Source: Luscinia megarhynchos
Taxonomy: Eukaryota; Chordata; Aves; Passeriformes; Turdidae
DNA: 64,000 bases
Direction: 5' to 3'
Assembly (NCBI GenBank): GCA_034336665.1
Contig: CM067566.1
Coordinates: 15,172,330-15,236,329 of the forward strand
Part shown: positions 52,801-64,000 of the stretch, one piece after another
Position numbering within the stretch: position 1 is the first letter of the stretch
Layout: each line of letters opens with the position of its first letter
The notes under the pieces: model-generated
Databases searched by the model: none
What the model saw: the letters and a program-made list of their open reading frames with translations, nothing else
What the model was told of the DNA's origin: nothing
Made by a program: the position numbers and the translations under genes

Positions 52801-55800
52801 ATTAATACACTAACATATTAATATTTTCAATTTAGTCCCCCCCCATTAATAGTGATTTTATTTCAGACATCATTCACAAATACTGGTCTCTCATGAATCT
52901 CCACTTAAAACAGCAGACCTTTTGTTTGCATTATGATGAGGAGAATTAAAGAAAATAATTTTCATTTATTAAAGTGAGTCACCTAAGAGGTGAGGGCAGA
53001 GGAGAAGTGCTGCACTCTTCTGCAGGCTGGGGAGCAGCACTGTTTCTGCTCCCCATGCTTATGGATTATGCCAACATGCTGAACACAACCTGAAAACACA
53101 GGTTCTACTCTGCAACTGCTTTCCTAATACAAAGTGAAGCTTGCATATTTTTTTTCAGCAAAATTGTGGATTAATTCAAAACTAAAATGTCATTTTCTAC
53201 AAAAAATAGAAATGGAGGGAAAATTGCCCACAGTGAAGCACAAAGCAATTTGGATAAATAGGAGTTACTCCCAGACCTCTGCACAAGCCTTGGACTGAAC
53301 ATGACATTTAAAATTTTTTTGATCAGCACTCTTGTATTTCATACAGTGCTTTAGCCACACCACTCCTATCCTCCTGTTCTGGGAATCAGCACAACTACAA
53401 ATATAAAATTAAAAGGCTGTTCTTGTATACCTCACATCTGGTTAGAGTTAGGAAGTGCTAAAAATCATGTGAGGAAGTTTATTCTTTCAGGCTGTTGAGT
53501 TTGAAATTCTTGTTATTTCCTGCTTTTGCAAGAACCTCAGAGGCAAGTGGGTCTTAAAAAGGGATGGATATTTTGCTTGCCACTGCAAGAGACTCAAATT
53601 ACCTTGATGGGCTGAGCTATGGCTTTTGAACTCAGAAATAGCCCCTTATATATTTGAATGTATGCAAGATAACAGAAAACAATTCACAGCAACCAGTGTG
53701 ATATTAAAACCTCTTCTCCCCAGGCTTTGCACCCAGTAGGTGCCCACACTGACTGCACAGTTTACCAAATGTGTGTCACATAGCTGCAGACAAGATTCAG
53801 GGGCTGGTTTGGTTTTGCCACACCATGCAGCTGAGTTTCCCCTGTCACTGCCCTGACACTGGTATGGGATACAGGGCCCCATATTTCTGAAAAAGAACAT
53901 ACCAACCCTCTCTTACAGCCTAATGGTTTGTGTCCATAATGTGTCCACTTCAGGAGCAATACACATTTAGCAAAGTAATGCTGAATTTCTCCAGGATAAT
54001 CATCTAAGCCTACACATCATGCAGTGTCCTCCTGGGGTGGAACCAACCACACATGCACTTTGTCAGCAAAGCAGCCTGAGTCTGATTCCCAGAGCTATTC
54101 CCATGAGGTGGTGTGCAGCATAGTCACAAACAGTGGCTCTGAATGACTTTTGTCACCTTTAATGTCTCCTAAAAATCCACCACTTCCAAGGCAGATGGCA
54201 GGCTACACCCCCAAAGAGCAGCTTCACAGGAAGCCTTTGCTCAGCGTGGGGATGCTGCCTAGGGAAGCTGAACTTTTGCTCCTCCTCTTCTATTCCCACC
54301 TGCTTTTTTCCCCTTGAGTTTCATCACTTGTATGTCATCCCATTCACATTTTAGTCTTCCATGTTGTAAGCTATCTCTCCATTCAATGTCCTTCAAAGGG
54401 GTGCTCACATGGAAGTCACTCACAGGGTCACCCAAAGCATTTCCATTGAAGAATTTGTGTTTGCTGCTTGCTTGCTAACTTATTTGTGCTCTGTATGTTC
54501 TGAGTAGTTAGTGATGAATGCACCCAAACCTTCAGAATCATAAGAAAGGTGATAGGAATGGTTGAATTTCAAAACACAGGTTTTCTTGCAACTGTGAGAA
54601 GATTTAAGAGCAAATGGTAGTATTAACGAAACAACATTTTTGTTTACTGCATCAGTTACAAGTTACACTTGAGGAATGACACTCTTAACAGTGTCAAGAA
54701 GAAGTGGTGTTTACTTTATAAGGAGTAAATTTTAACTCAAATAGTATTAAAAATAAAGAAAAATTCTTATTTTTTTCTTTTTCTTCAGAGAAATGTCCAT
54801 GTTTACACTCCAATGTAATAGAAAAGATTTACAATAGCTATGTTGTGGGTGTCTTTTTTTGTCTCCCCAGTGATTCCAGAAACTAAGAATATTTTTATAT
54901 ATTCTACAGTCATACTTTTTAAATAAAACATGTAACTAGCCAAATGGTGTGCAATAATCATCTCCTTTCCATACATCATGCTGCCTGTACTGACTGTGGT
55001 AAAATGGGGTGACATGTCCCAGGCAAATGCCTCAGTTCCCCCTGCCTCATTTGCAAACTAGTCCCAAGAGAGTGACTGCCAGTGCATGTTTCTTAAATGG
55101 CACAGTGAGATGACAAGTACAGAAGATCCTTCCAGCTACCTGCCCATCTATGAACCATTCTCTTAGATTTACCAGGAATTTCTACCTTGCCTTTATTAAC
55201 TTTGATTCTAAGCAGAAGTCTTGCTGAAATATGGAATAAAAACTGTACTGCTGGTGACATTAGATATGCTGAAGGGAAGAGTCATTGGCCACTCGTCTGC
55301 TAACCACAGGAAAACACTACTGCAAGATGGATGATCCATATTATTGATACCACAATGGTGTCACTGTGATGGAAAACTGTACAGGTTTTCTTTTTGTCTT
55401 TTTCACTGTGTTTTCAGAACGCATCACAGACAGTAGTAATATGAAATTGCTCTTATTTGAAATGTAGTGGCCTAGAAAATACATAAACTGATGCCAGTGT
55501 GTCTGCTACAGAGCAAAAGAATCCCAGGGGGCTCCTGTTACAAGATTATTCCAATACAGGTCATCTGTTGCAATATTCAGCAACTGAAATATCATTAAAG
55601 TAGTTATTCCCTACTATGTCCTTTCCTATCTAACACCTTTTTGAGCAAAAACTTTGATGTCTCCTCCAATAGATGTTTTTCAATATGCTGATCTGGCTTG
55701 TTCTTGCAAAACACAAGGGTGATCTCCAGAAATGCATCTCGTGTTTTCAATGCTACAAAGTGGTGTGTTCATGTGGTTCACTCTGCACCACAGTTTTGCT

Positions 55801-56160
55801 TCCTGACCCCTCTGCATGGGTACAAGAGACTTCATAGATTATCTAACTGGTAAAATTAGGATCTTCTTTCCCCCCAAAATGTTCCAGAAATGAAGGCTCA
55901 CTTTAAGAACAATTTTCTACATCATCTGGCACGAACTTTATTGCCATGGAAGGCATTGACAGCAGGGAATGATTCCCTTCTAAAGCTGCAAGATATACTT
56001 TAAAACCAGGAGAGCAACCATTGTGTTTATTCATTTATGCTTTTGAAGTGTGCAATATAGACCCTCCCCATCCTCAGCATCACTGGGGACAATCAATAGC
56101 AGTTCATTCTTTCCTGAGCCTTTGAGCAAACTTTCCTGAAACTCTTACAACTTAGGCTGA

Positions 56161-56255
56161 CTACATGCAATGCCATTTGCTGCTGCAATGACTGTCAATT
56201 AACATATGCAAATTACGAATTAAAATATGCAAACCATATGTAGATTACACTTATT
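56161..56255. promoter_or_regulatory. Candidate enhancer: octamer and homeodomain-type sites
   Basis: This stretch holds a consensus octamer ATGCAAAT (56206-56213), a second near-octamer ATATGCAAAC (56225-56234), TGACTGTCAATTAA with TALE/homeodomain-like cores, and GAATTAAA. Such clustering is common in intronic enhancers of developmental genes. Conservation cannot be judged here, so this is a candidate only. Confidence 0.3.
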
Positions 56256-56301
56256 TTTAAAAGGCTCACCTAAAGAGGGGGATGTAGCTGTCACTTTTAA
56301 C

Positions 56302-56329
56302 AATAGCAAACACCTAATAGCAAACGCCT
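56302..56329. repeat. 14-bp tandem duplication
   Basis: AATAGCAAACACCT is followed immediately by AATAGCAAACGCCT, with one mismatch. Confidence 0.9.
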
Positions 56330-57079
56330 ACATGTAAAACTGCTGAAAAAAGACACATCCGTGGTGCAGCACTGAAGCACATCTGAACTTACATCCTCTT
56401 TCACAATGCAAAATAAGTTTTTATAGGATTTTCTTTTGGAATTTGTTCATGATGTATTGCATACATATGCCTACTAGAAAATGTTTTTAAACAGGATATC
56501 TGGAAATATTGCAACAGATAAGCCTGCACAGAACAATCTTTCCACCAAATATGTAAGAGACCACATAACGCTCAATGAGACAGACAGCAAGTACTAAAAC
56601 CCCTTGTACCATAAATAAAAAAGAATTACTTAGCTTGGATTATTAATTCACTGCTTTTCTCTGAAAAGTTGAGCCCTGAAATGGAATCACAAACTCATGA
56701 GGAGGTCCAAATTCTTAATTTATAATAATTTTCCCTTGAAAATCTTGAAAGCAAATTTCAAAGCCTCTCCCATGTCCTCTATAATGTCCTGTGGCACACA
56801 GTAAACTGGGGGCAATTATTTAATCAAGAAGCAATTAATTATTTTCACTCATGTCATAAAGATGGGTACTGAACATGTGGGAAATTGAAAGCCTAAAATG
56901 CTTTCCCTGAAAATACTGCTCTTACAGCCTAGCTCCTAACCTAGGCACAGCTGGACAGAAGTGCAATTGTAGGACAATAAATGTTACCAAAGTGCTTACA
57001 GGAGCAGTCACAGCAGCACTGGACAAACACTTTACAGACAGGCATGAGAGATGCCATTACAAACGTGTCATCCTGAAAG

Positions 57080-57290
57080 GGGCTAAGGACCAATTCTCCA
57101 TGTGGGCAAACCCCACGGGAGGCAGAGTGGGAGCAGGGCAGGGCGAGCAGCCTGGCTGCTCGCTGTCACCGTGCTGGGAGCCAGGAGCCCAGGAGGAGCC
57201 ACCCGAGCAGCCTGGAGAAGGCTCCTGCCCAAACCAGGGCTTGGCGGATGCTGAAGCTGCCTGAGCAAGGCAGTGCACCACAGAAACCCC
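57080..57290. other. GC-rich patch with a perfect 9-bp hairpin
   Basis: This is a local GC-rich patch with about seven CpGs in an AT-rich intron. At 57143-57163 GCGAGCAGC, loop CTG and GCTGCTCGC form a perfect stem. Frames on both strands are open for 60-115 codons here, as expected for GC-rich DNA; none resembles a known protein. It could be a regulatory element or an unrecognised repeat. Confidence 0.4.
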
Positions 57291-60019
57291 TTTCTGACAC
57301 CTCCAGAGGAAGAGCAACAGGAAACAACAGGGCATGGTCACTTCTGAAATAACTACAGCTGTTTCCACATGTGACTGTGCTCTAACAGTGTGGTTTGCAA
57401 CCATTATTTAATTGTAATTTCGGCTAACTATTTTGCAGTAATTGATGGCTGAATAAGAAATCCAACAACTGCCTATATGTCTGAACAAATTATACTCTGC
57501 TTATAATATCTTCTTAACTCAGCCACCCACTATGGCTGAAATATTTGATTGCAAAATTGATTTTTCATTAATTTAATCTTCAAGGATGATTATTATTCTG
57601 AAGCTGGACCACACACAATAAAAATAGGCATTTTATTAGTCATATAGTTACAGGGCACATAGGAAAAAAGGCATGAGCCCTGGTTGATGTATAATTTGTT
57701 GTTCCAATGCCAACTTGCAGAACACCATTACCTCATCACAGTTAGTCTGATAGAGGCAAAAAGAAATTTGGGTCTCATAAGTCTTTCTAAAAATTCTTGA
57801 CCTTGAAAATATGTAAGGACTTGGAAGAGATTATTAAATAGCTGTAATAATAAAAAATAATCTCAACACTGAAATTTTAAATTAAGGAAAGCTCTTTCTC
57901 ATTTCAGAAGACATTTGTTATCAGGAAGTGTGCCCTGAAAGTACTCAGTAATAGTTTCACAGTAAATAAATGTTTATAAAACCATGGAATGTCACCAGCA
58001 TAAAATACATCCTTGCAAAAATTATAATCAATTTTCAAAAGGTCTTTAATGGACTCTACAAATACATGTCACTGAAACTACTCACACAAATGTTTCTGGA
58101 TGAGCAAGAGGGAGACTGTAATGTTTTACCCATGAAAACTTGCTAGGAAGAAACTACTACTCTAAGTGAATAAAAGATATGGTAAACAACATAAATTAGG
58201 GGTCAGTGCAAACCATCTCAAAATTCCTACTTGCTAATGTTTTCCAATTACCTCTTTTTTTTCTGGCAGTCATCATTTTGCAGTTCTTAACTATCCTAGC
58301 AGAATACTGCTGACCTCCTCATGGTCTAGAGAGGCCAGTTTTATTTCTAAGGTTAATATTCTCCCTTTTGGCAAGATTTTCATTTCATTTCTGGAAGAAA
58401 CCCGGACCCAAAAGGCTTCACAACAGTATGCCCATCAACTAATGAATTAATCATCTACACCAAAAATGCCTAAAGCCCTGGACTGACCTGAAATTAGTAG
58501 TGTCTCAACCAGATTGGATCCACCAAGGACCTCTCTTTAATATTGGATCTTTAAAAAAAGAGAAATAGAGAATAAATGAGGAAAAACTAACTTCTATGTA
58601 ATTTCACTCCATATTCGGGCACATAAGAATTATAACAGCTTGTGTGATGAAGGTGTGATGAAAGGAAGTGTACTAATACAAAAGATATAGATGGTTCTTG
58701 ACATATGTCCTTTTTGCTGCTTAGCAACATGTCAGTGTACTGCATTTTCTGTTTCAACTTTCTGCAAAAAGGATGTTTATACTGGAAGAATTGATTTTTT
58801 TGCAGAACCGTATGGACAACCTTCTGCAGAGTTTGCAATGGTAAAGCAGTGGATATTGTGCTCTGGAAAGAGCCCAGAGGGCTCTGTAGTTGAAATAGTA
58901 AAATATTTTTCAAACAAGAGAAGTGTTCTGCAGTAGTGCGAGCCAGGCACACCCAAGATGCTCACCTCCCTAAGAATTTTCTTCTCCTTTCTCTTAGCAA
59001 CTCTTGTCATTTAAAGTGCTCTATTAAGGCATGCTGTTTCCCCTCCCCCACCCTCAATCCATGACTGTAAAGGAGTAAAGTGAAGAAACACTTCATGGCT
59101 GAAATTAGGTAACCTTTGTTCACCAGATCCCCTTTATTTTCTTGCATAAATTTTAAATCTATTATTATTTACTAAGGTTGGATTAGCTCATTTCAAGTAT
59201 TTTAATAGGAAAACTCTCCTGTTTTTTAATTGTTACTGACAAGCATCTGAGGGTCAATATTTTTATCTAACCAGAGCCTTTGCATTTATTATCTTGATAG
59301 AAATTATCACCTTGATAGAATTTCTACTGTTGGAATTCACATTGCAAGGATCTTAACATCCAAGAGGTTCCTTTCATATTCTATGCCAAATTCAATCTCC
59401 TACTTCAGTAAAACTTACTACTACACTTTTCCAGTGAAGTAGTTGTAGAATTTTGCATCCAATAGGGAGAACAGACACTATTGTGTTTTGTATTTTTTAA
59501 GATTTGCACTTGTATCAGAAAACAAGCAAATAATATCAGTAAATTTTACTGGTGTTAAAGGTGTTTTATGTCCTCTTAGAAGCCCAGAAGTTTTGTTTGC
59601 ACCCATTACCCGTTACCTTTGCCAAAATTATGAAACTTAGGTTTCACATAAATAATTCCACACTTTTTTTTTTTAGACTGTAATGTGGCGTTTATACAGC
59701 CTATAGTATATCTAATAAATACATAAACATTCTGAGTACTCAGACTGGGCACTGCTGCAAGTATGAATGAGAACATCTGAGTACTTTTGAGCAATGTAGT
59801 TACAAATAAGGATCCTCTTTCTATACCTCTCATGGAGAGTTTGTCTCACTGTTTAATAACAATTTGAGGTTGAATAAGTTGGCACAATCTAAGCAAGCTG
59901 TACCCATCACATATGATGCATACACAGGTGATTAAGCAATGAAGAACATAAGACTTTGCAAATCTGCAGATTTAGTTCCCAACTGACTCAGCAAATCACA
60001 TGGTATGAAAATCACACCA

Positions 60020-61110
60020 TATAAACCTTTCCATGAGTTTGCTGAGTTCTGTCTTAAAACTGGTCCATTTCTCTCCTCACTGCTGCTACTCATTCAAACC
60101 CTATTGATCTGATCACTAGAAATGTTTCTTTTTTAAATTTCCAGCCCATATTTGCACATGTCCACTTGTTTTTAGTCTCAAATGCCACTTTTCTCCAACT
60201 CTGCTGTTTCCCTCCAAAAGCATGTGGACAGCAATCTAGTCTCCTCTCACTCTTATATTACTGCCCTAAACAAGCCACCACCTTTTATTTTGTTTGCAGT
60301 ACATTTTATTTGCTTCTGTATCATTCTAATCATCCCTATAATCCTTCCTAACATTTGTATCACTTGGATTGAATCTTTCTTAAAAGCAGGTGTACAGTTT
60401 TTCAAAAAGCAAGCTCTTCAGTGCTGCTACATTAAAATTTCCCCATCTCCACAGGAAATATCTCATTTGATACTTTCTAGGATCACATTGCTTTCTTCAC
60501 AGCTGTATCACATTGGTGACTCATAGTTATTCTATGACTGATTGTTACACACAGGTCTTTTTCCTCCTCTGTCGTTTTCAACTGATAAGTCTCTAGCAGA
60601 AATTCTTTCCATCAGCCCTTAAGTGCCATCAGTATTCTTAAATTTCATCTTATTTCTATTACTTTAGTCCTCAAGGTCAGAACATTTCTCCTGCATAATA
60701 TTCTGATCATCCTTTATGTCAATGATGCTCACAATATTTTGCCACCACCAAGTTCCATTCCTCCAATTCTACATTTTGTGCCAAACTCATTAATTAAAAT
60801 GTTAAGTAAGTCAAGTCCTCAAGATAGATCCTTGAAAAATTTCACTGATATGTTCCTTCTAGTGTGACAGCTTTCCATTTAACAAAACCTGTTGTGATGG
60901 CTTTTTTACTCAGCTCTATTCCATTCTGTAATGCTACTACTAACATCCACCTTGTTCAGCTGGACTAATAATTTCCCATGTGTGAGCCTGTATCAAATGT
61001 TGAACTTTGACTAATATCAGGCATACCACATTTTCTGAATGTCTAGTTCCTCAATGTAGACTGGGATAATAACTTTGATAAATCTATGTTGCATTTGCTT
61101 GAATGTTCTA
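60020..61110 (-). mobile_element. Old CR1-clade LINE fragment, reverse-transcriptase to C-terminal ORF2 region
   Basis: About 1.1 kb is colinear with the reverse complement of an amniote CR1-like LINE. At 60472-60526 the minus strand reads MSHQCDTAVKKA, matching the SQQCDAAVKKAN-type motif of CR1 ORF2. Further right, + shows degraded antisense copies of the SKAFDTV region (about 60990-61020) and of the segment following the FADD motif. To the left lie antisense copies of the ORF2 tail (CTAAACAAGCCA at about 60267). Many stops and small gaps make this much older than the other two CR1 pieces. The subfamily cannot be fixed by eye, and the left boundary is approximate. Confidence 0.8.
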
Positions 61111-62887
61111 ATACTGTGGTTGCATAAAACTAATTTAAAGGTCAGACAAAATGAGACTGTAGTAAATCACCTCTTAGGAAAATTGTCATTAAAGAAACTT
61201 TATTTCACAGCAACCTATGAAATAAAGGCAACTTATATGCAAAAAATTAACTAAAGCACTTTAAAATCAGCTATTAACCAGCAGTAATCTAAAATAGTTG
61301 TAAGAAAAAATATAATTTATAATGTAGATTTGATATAGAGCCTTACAATACAATGTGCAGCAAGAAACAAACATTCTTTTATGAACCTTTGTTTAAAACA
61401 TAACTATCCTTCTATATCTATATCTATTAACAAACTAAGCATTCAGCATACTCACAATACAGGAAAAGAACTGAAAAACACAGATCTGTGAAAATCTATC
61501 CAGCTTCTTTCTCATTGACTATGGAGCACAGCAAGAAAATAAATGCTAGGCAGAAAAATTAAAAATTACAAATACATGAAGTTTTGCTCTTCAAACAGCA
61601 CATTTTCCAGGCTGGTTAGAGACTTGATTAGTGACTGATTAGCATTGTGCTCTAGCAAGGGTTTTGAGTTTTCTATTGCTAGAAAGTAAGTGAACATAGC
61701 TGTTAGCCTAAATTCAGTAGCTATTATGTGGCTGTGGAAAGAGTTTTTGGAAAATGTTCTGCACCACTGGACCCATTTTTTCCTGGAGCTTTTTAGATCT
61801 TTACTGGGAAACTGTACTTGCCCGGAAGGCAACCACTAAGCACTGATAACAAGGATGTTTCTGAGAGCATGTAACGAAATTAACACGCCTATCCACAGCT
61901 GAAAGGAAGGTCTGACCAGGCTGTAACACAGCTGCTTGCCTGAGCTTTACACATCACATTGAAAGCAACCACAAATAGTGAATATGGCAGCATTCTATCT
62001 CATTTGAGAGGATGTTCTGGATGAAAGACTGCCCAGGCCCAGAGCAGAGACCAGCTGTGCCTCCTGGGATTGCCTCACTGCCTTCTCCTGCTTTCTGGAA
62101 CTCCACAGTGTCCCATCTGGGACATGCTGGGGGTGCTCTTGCCCTTGCTGATGTGATGGAGGCTGCTGAAATGACCCAGCAGGTCAATATGACAGCTGTG
62201 TGGCTGTGCACAGTTGAGTCCTGATTTACCTGGATCACGGGACAACCATCTCTGTAGTCAGACAGACAATGGGATGGGGGCTACCAAACACTTCTGTAAA
62301 GAAAGCCTGCAGGGTATTTCAGCCATAAGTTTGGAAATATTGCCAAGAATATGTCAAATCACCAGTTCCCTCCAGAATATTACATTAAGGTCAGTCTGCA
62401 GCCTTAGCTCCAAGTGACTTAAAGATCTGGGTGTGGGATGTTTCAAATCCTGTTCAATGCTCAGGAGTGATGACCCTTTTCCTCTGGTGCAGTGTCTATC
62501 ATATAATAAAGTTAGTTTCTCCAAGAGCTTTCTTCTCTCACTTGCACACTTTTAAGAACAGGTTTTGAATTTATTTCCTTCACCTTGGAATTATGAATAT
62601 AAACCTGCAATGTAAAATGTTTCTATAATTTAAATATGATCTATCCATGATGGTGAATGGATAATCCTGTTTCCCAAAACTTTTACATAATACTAAGAAA
62701 TGCTGCTGCCACCTCAGAGATTGTTTAGTTGTTGAAATTAGTAAGACCTTCTGGTACACACTATAGCATACATGGAGGCAAAGTCAGAGCTAAGTATGGA
62801 ATGATGGAATGATGGGAAGAAACAATCTAGCCACACATTTCTTCCAAGAAGGAAAAAATAAAAAAAATTGATTGCAGGCAGGAAGAC

Positions 62888-62888
<1 letters not shown>

Positions 62889-62934
<46 letters not shown>
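62889..62934. repeat. 46-base poly(A) run
   Basis: This is a pure, uninterrupted run of 46 A on +. Upstream sequence (62840-62888) is A-rich and ends GGAAGACC; downstream sequence begins GTGGTCT. No recognisable retrocopied gene lies upstream and no target-site duplication is clear. In birds the dominant LINE (CR1) does not make poly(A) tails, so a slippage-expanded mononucleotide tract is the simplest reading. Confidence 0.97.
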
Positions 62935-62936
<2 letters not shown>

Positions 62937-64000
62937 GGTCTAAAGACTGAATCAGATTACATTAATTAAAAGATGAAAATTATTGTTTCCTGAATTAAGT
63001 TATTAGTGAGGACTATCAGGCAGAATCCATTTTCCTCTACAGTCTCAGTATCAGAAATGAAAGTTCTAAGGTATAGTACCAAGTACATTGGTAAGGAATG
63101 GCTGAAAAGATTGAGAAAATTAGCCATTTCCTAGATTACCACAGTACCTTCTCTTACTTTCTGTTAAAATGCTATTTATGTATTGCCACAGATACAGTTG
63201 AATAACAGAATAACTCATGTTTCTCTATGTGATGAGCTAGACTGTGCATAATTTTCTAGAGTAGCAACTTACATGATTGTGGTACTGAATTTCTCCACAA
63301 GCAGTGTTTTTGCATGGAACTACAGTAGTCTGAGCAGGAAAGTCAGTGGGTATGGGCCCCAGTATTTCACATTATGGAAAGTAGCAACAAAACAGATAAA
63401 AAAAACAGAGCTCACTACAGGATGAGCTGCTTCTATTACTACAGGAACTGCAGGTGCCAGAATTATCCCTTGTTTGCTGTATATATACTCCCTGGAACTT
63501 GCATTATCTCTAAGGACAAAGTTGTCTTTGTAACCCATCGTGTGGGCACAAGAATTTTACTGATCTCTCTTATGGACAGTAGTACATGCTTTGCTCATTC
63601 TTTTGAAAAACTCCTTTCCTAAAGAAAACCCAAGCAAATGATGGGAGTACAATCCTGTTCTATCATTTTAAGAAAGGCTCCAAAGGAAAAAAGGAATCTG
63701 TTCTGTAACATGTTGCCTTCATTGCTGTGAAATGAATGAGAGTCTCTCCCCTGCTATGAATGGCAGTTTTTCCACTGTGACTGCAGGATTTCTGTTCACA
63801 GCACTGCATATCCCCATGCCAGAGCAAGGCAACATGGCACAAGGTAGGGCTGACCTGGCTCCTGATGAAGCACCTCAGCTGGCCTCAACTTACATGGCTC
63901 ACATTGCCAGAACAGACTCTCTACCTCTACCAACAAGCAAGGGGTGCCCTTGATGGTATCTGGTCTCCTGAGTAGCTTCTAAAGGCTGCCCTGGTATGTC

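Larger units (their letters stand above)
1..64000 (-). other. LDB2: Part of the LDB2 gene body (exons plus long introns)
   Basis: The whole window appears to lie inside one minus-strand gene. Three internal coding exons of LIM domain-binding protein 2 are seen at 39229-39401, 33945-34067 and 32278-32361, in that transcription order. LDB proteins are nuclear adaptors that dimerise and bridge LIM-homeodomain and LMO factors, which allows enhancer-promoter looping. The known protein is about 373 residues (from memory) and the exons seen cover roughly residues 80-205. The first coding exons and the 3' exons were searched for by motif and not found, so the flanking introns exceed 24.5 kb and 32 kb. 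Large introns fit what is known of this gene. That the gene covers the outer parts of the window is inference, because no terminal exon is seen. Confidence 0.85.
39402..64000 (-). other. LDB2: Part of a long LDB2 intron upstream of the first exon seen
   Basis: The upstream exon, which should encode LWWDAFATEFFEDD and end KRYT, was searched for on the minus strand and not found, so this intron extends beyond 64000. Contents are an alternating CA/TG patch (39839-39930), a pyrimidine-rich block (42810-43480), a palindrome (46576-46620), CR1 remnants (47733-48340 and 60020-61110), a possible LTR (49440-49830), a GC-rich patch (57080-57290) and a 46-base A run (62889-62934). Other stretches, such as 50000-54900 and 61200-62880, show nothing I can name. 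Confidence 0.8.

Noticed and set aside
60182..60526. 114-codon + frame
   Set aside because: It is antisense to the old CR1 ORF2 remnant, whose minus strand reads MSHQCDTAVKKA here.

Overview
This window is vertebrate nuclear DNA, almost certainly from a bird. It is AT-rich and CpG-poor, it has no compact ORF layout, and its recognisable interspersed repeats are CR1-family LINE remnants in the typical avian style. There are no operons, CRISPR arrays, rRNA genes or tRNA genes that I can support.

The one gene I can prove is LDB2 (LIM domain-binding protein 2, CLIM1), read on the minus strand. Three consecutive internal coding exons are present in transcription order: 39229-39401 (57 complete codons plus 2 bases of a split codon), 33945-34067 (41 codons) and 32278-32361 (28 codons). 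All have AG/GT splice borders and join in frame. Together they encode about 126 residues, the central and C-terminal part of the conserved dimerisation domain. Paralogue-specific residues fit LDB2 rather than LDB1. The first coding exons should lie beyond 64000. The exons for the LDB/Chip conserved region, the nuclear localisation signal and the LIM-interaction domain should lie below position 1. I looked for both sets and did not see them.

Layout: 1-32277 is part of a very long intron downstream of the last exon seen here; 32362-33944 and 34068-39228 are short introns (1.6 and 5.2 kb); 39402-64000 is part of a long upstream intron. The introns hold three CR1 remnants, all antisense to + (27769-27930, 47733-48340 and an old, colinear 1.1-kb copy at 60020-61110). 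They also hold a possible LTR (49440-49830), a 46-base A run (62889-62934), low-complexity tracts, a small minisatellite and two long near-perfect palindromes (8474-8517 and 46576-46620).

The most interesting unexplained feature is an isolated CpG-rich block at about 3061-3480, deep in the intron and far from any exon seen. It could be an alternative promoter or first exon, or a regulatory element. Several short AT-rich stretches with clustered homeodomain, POU, RFX-like, TCF or FOX-like sites are enhancer candidates only. I found no convincing previously undescribed protein system. The longer open frames are low-complexity or antisense-to-repeat artefacts.
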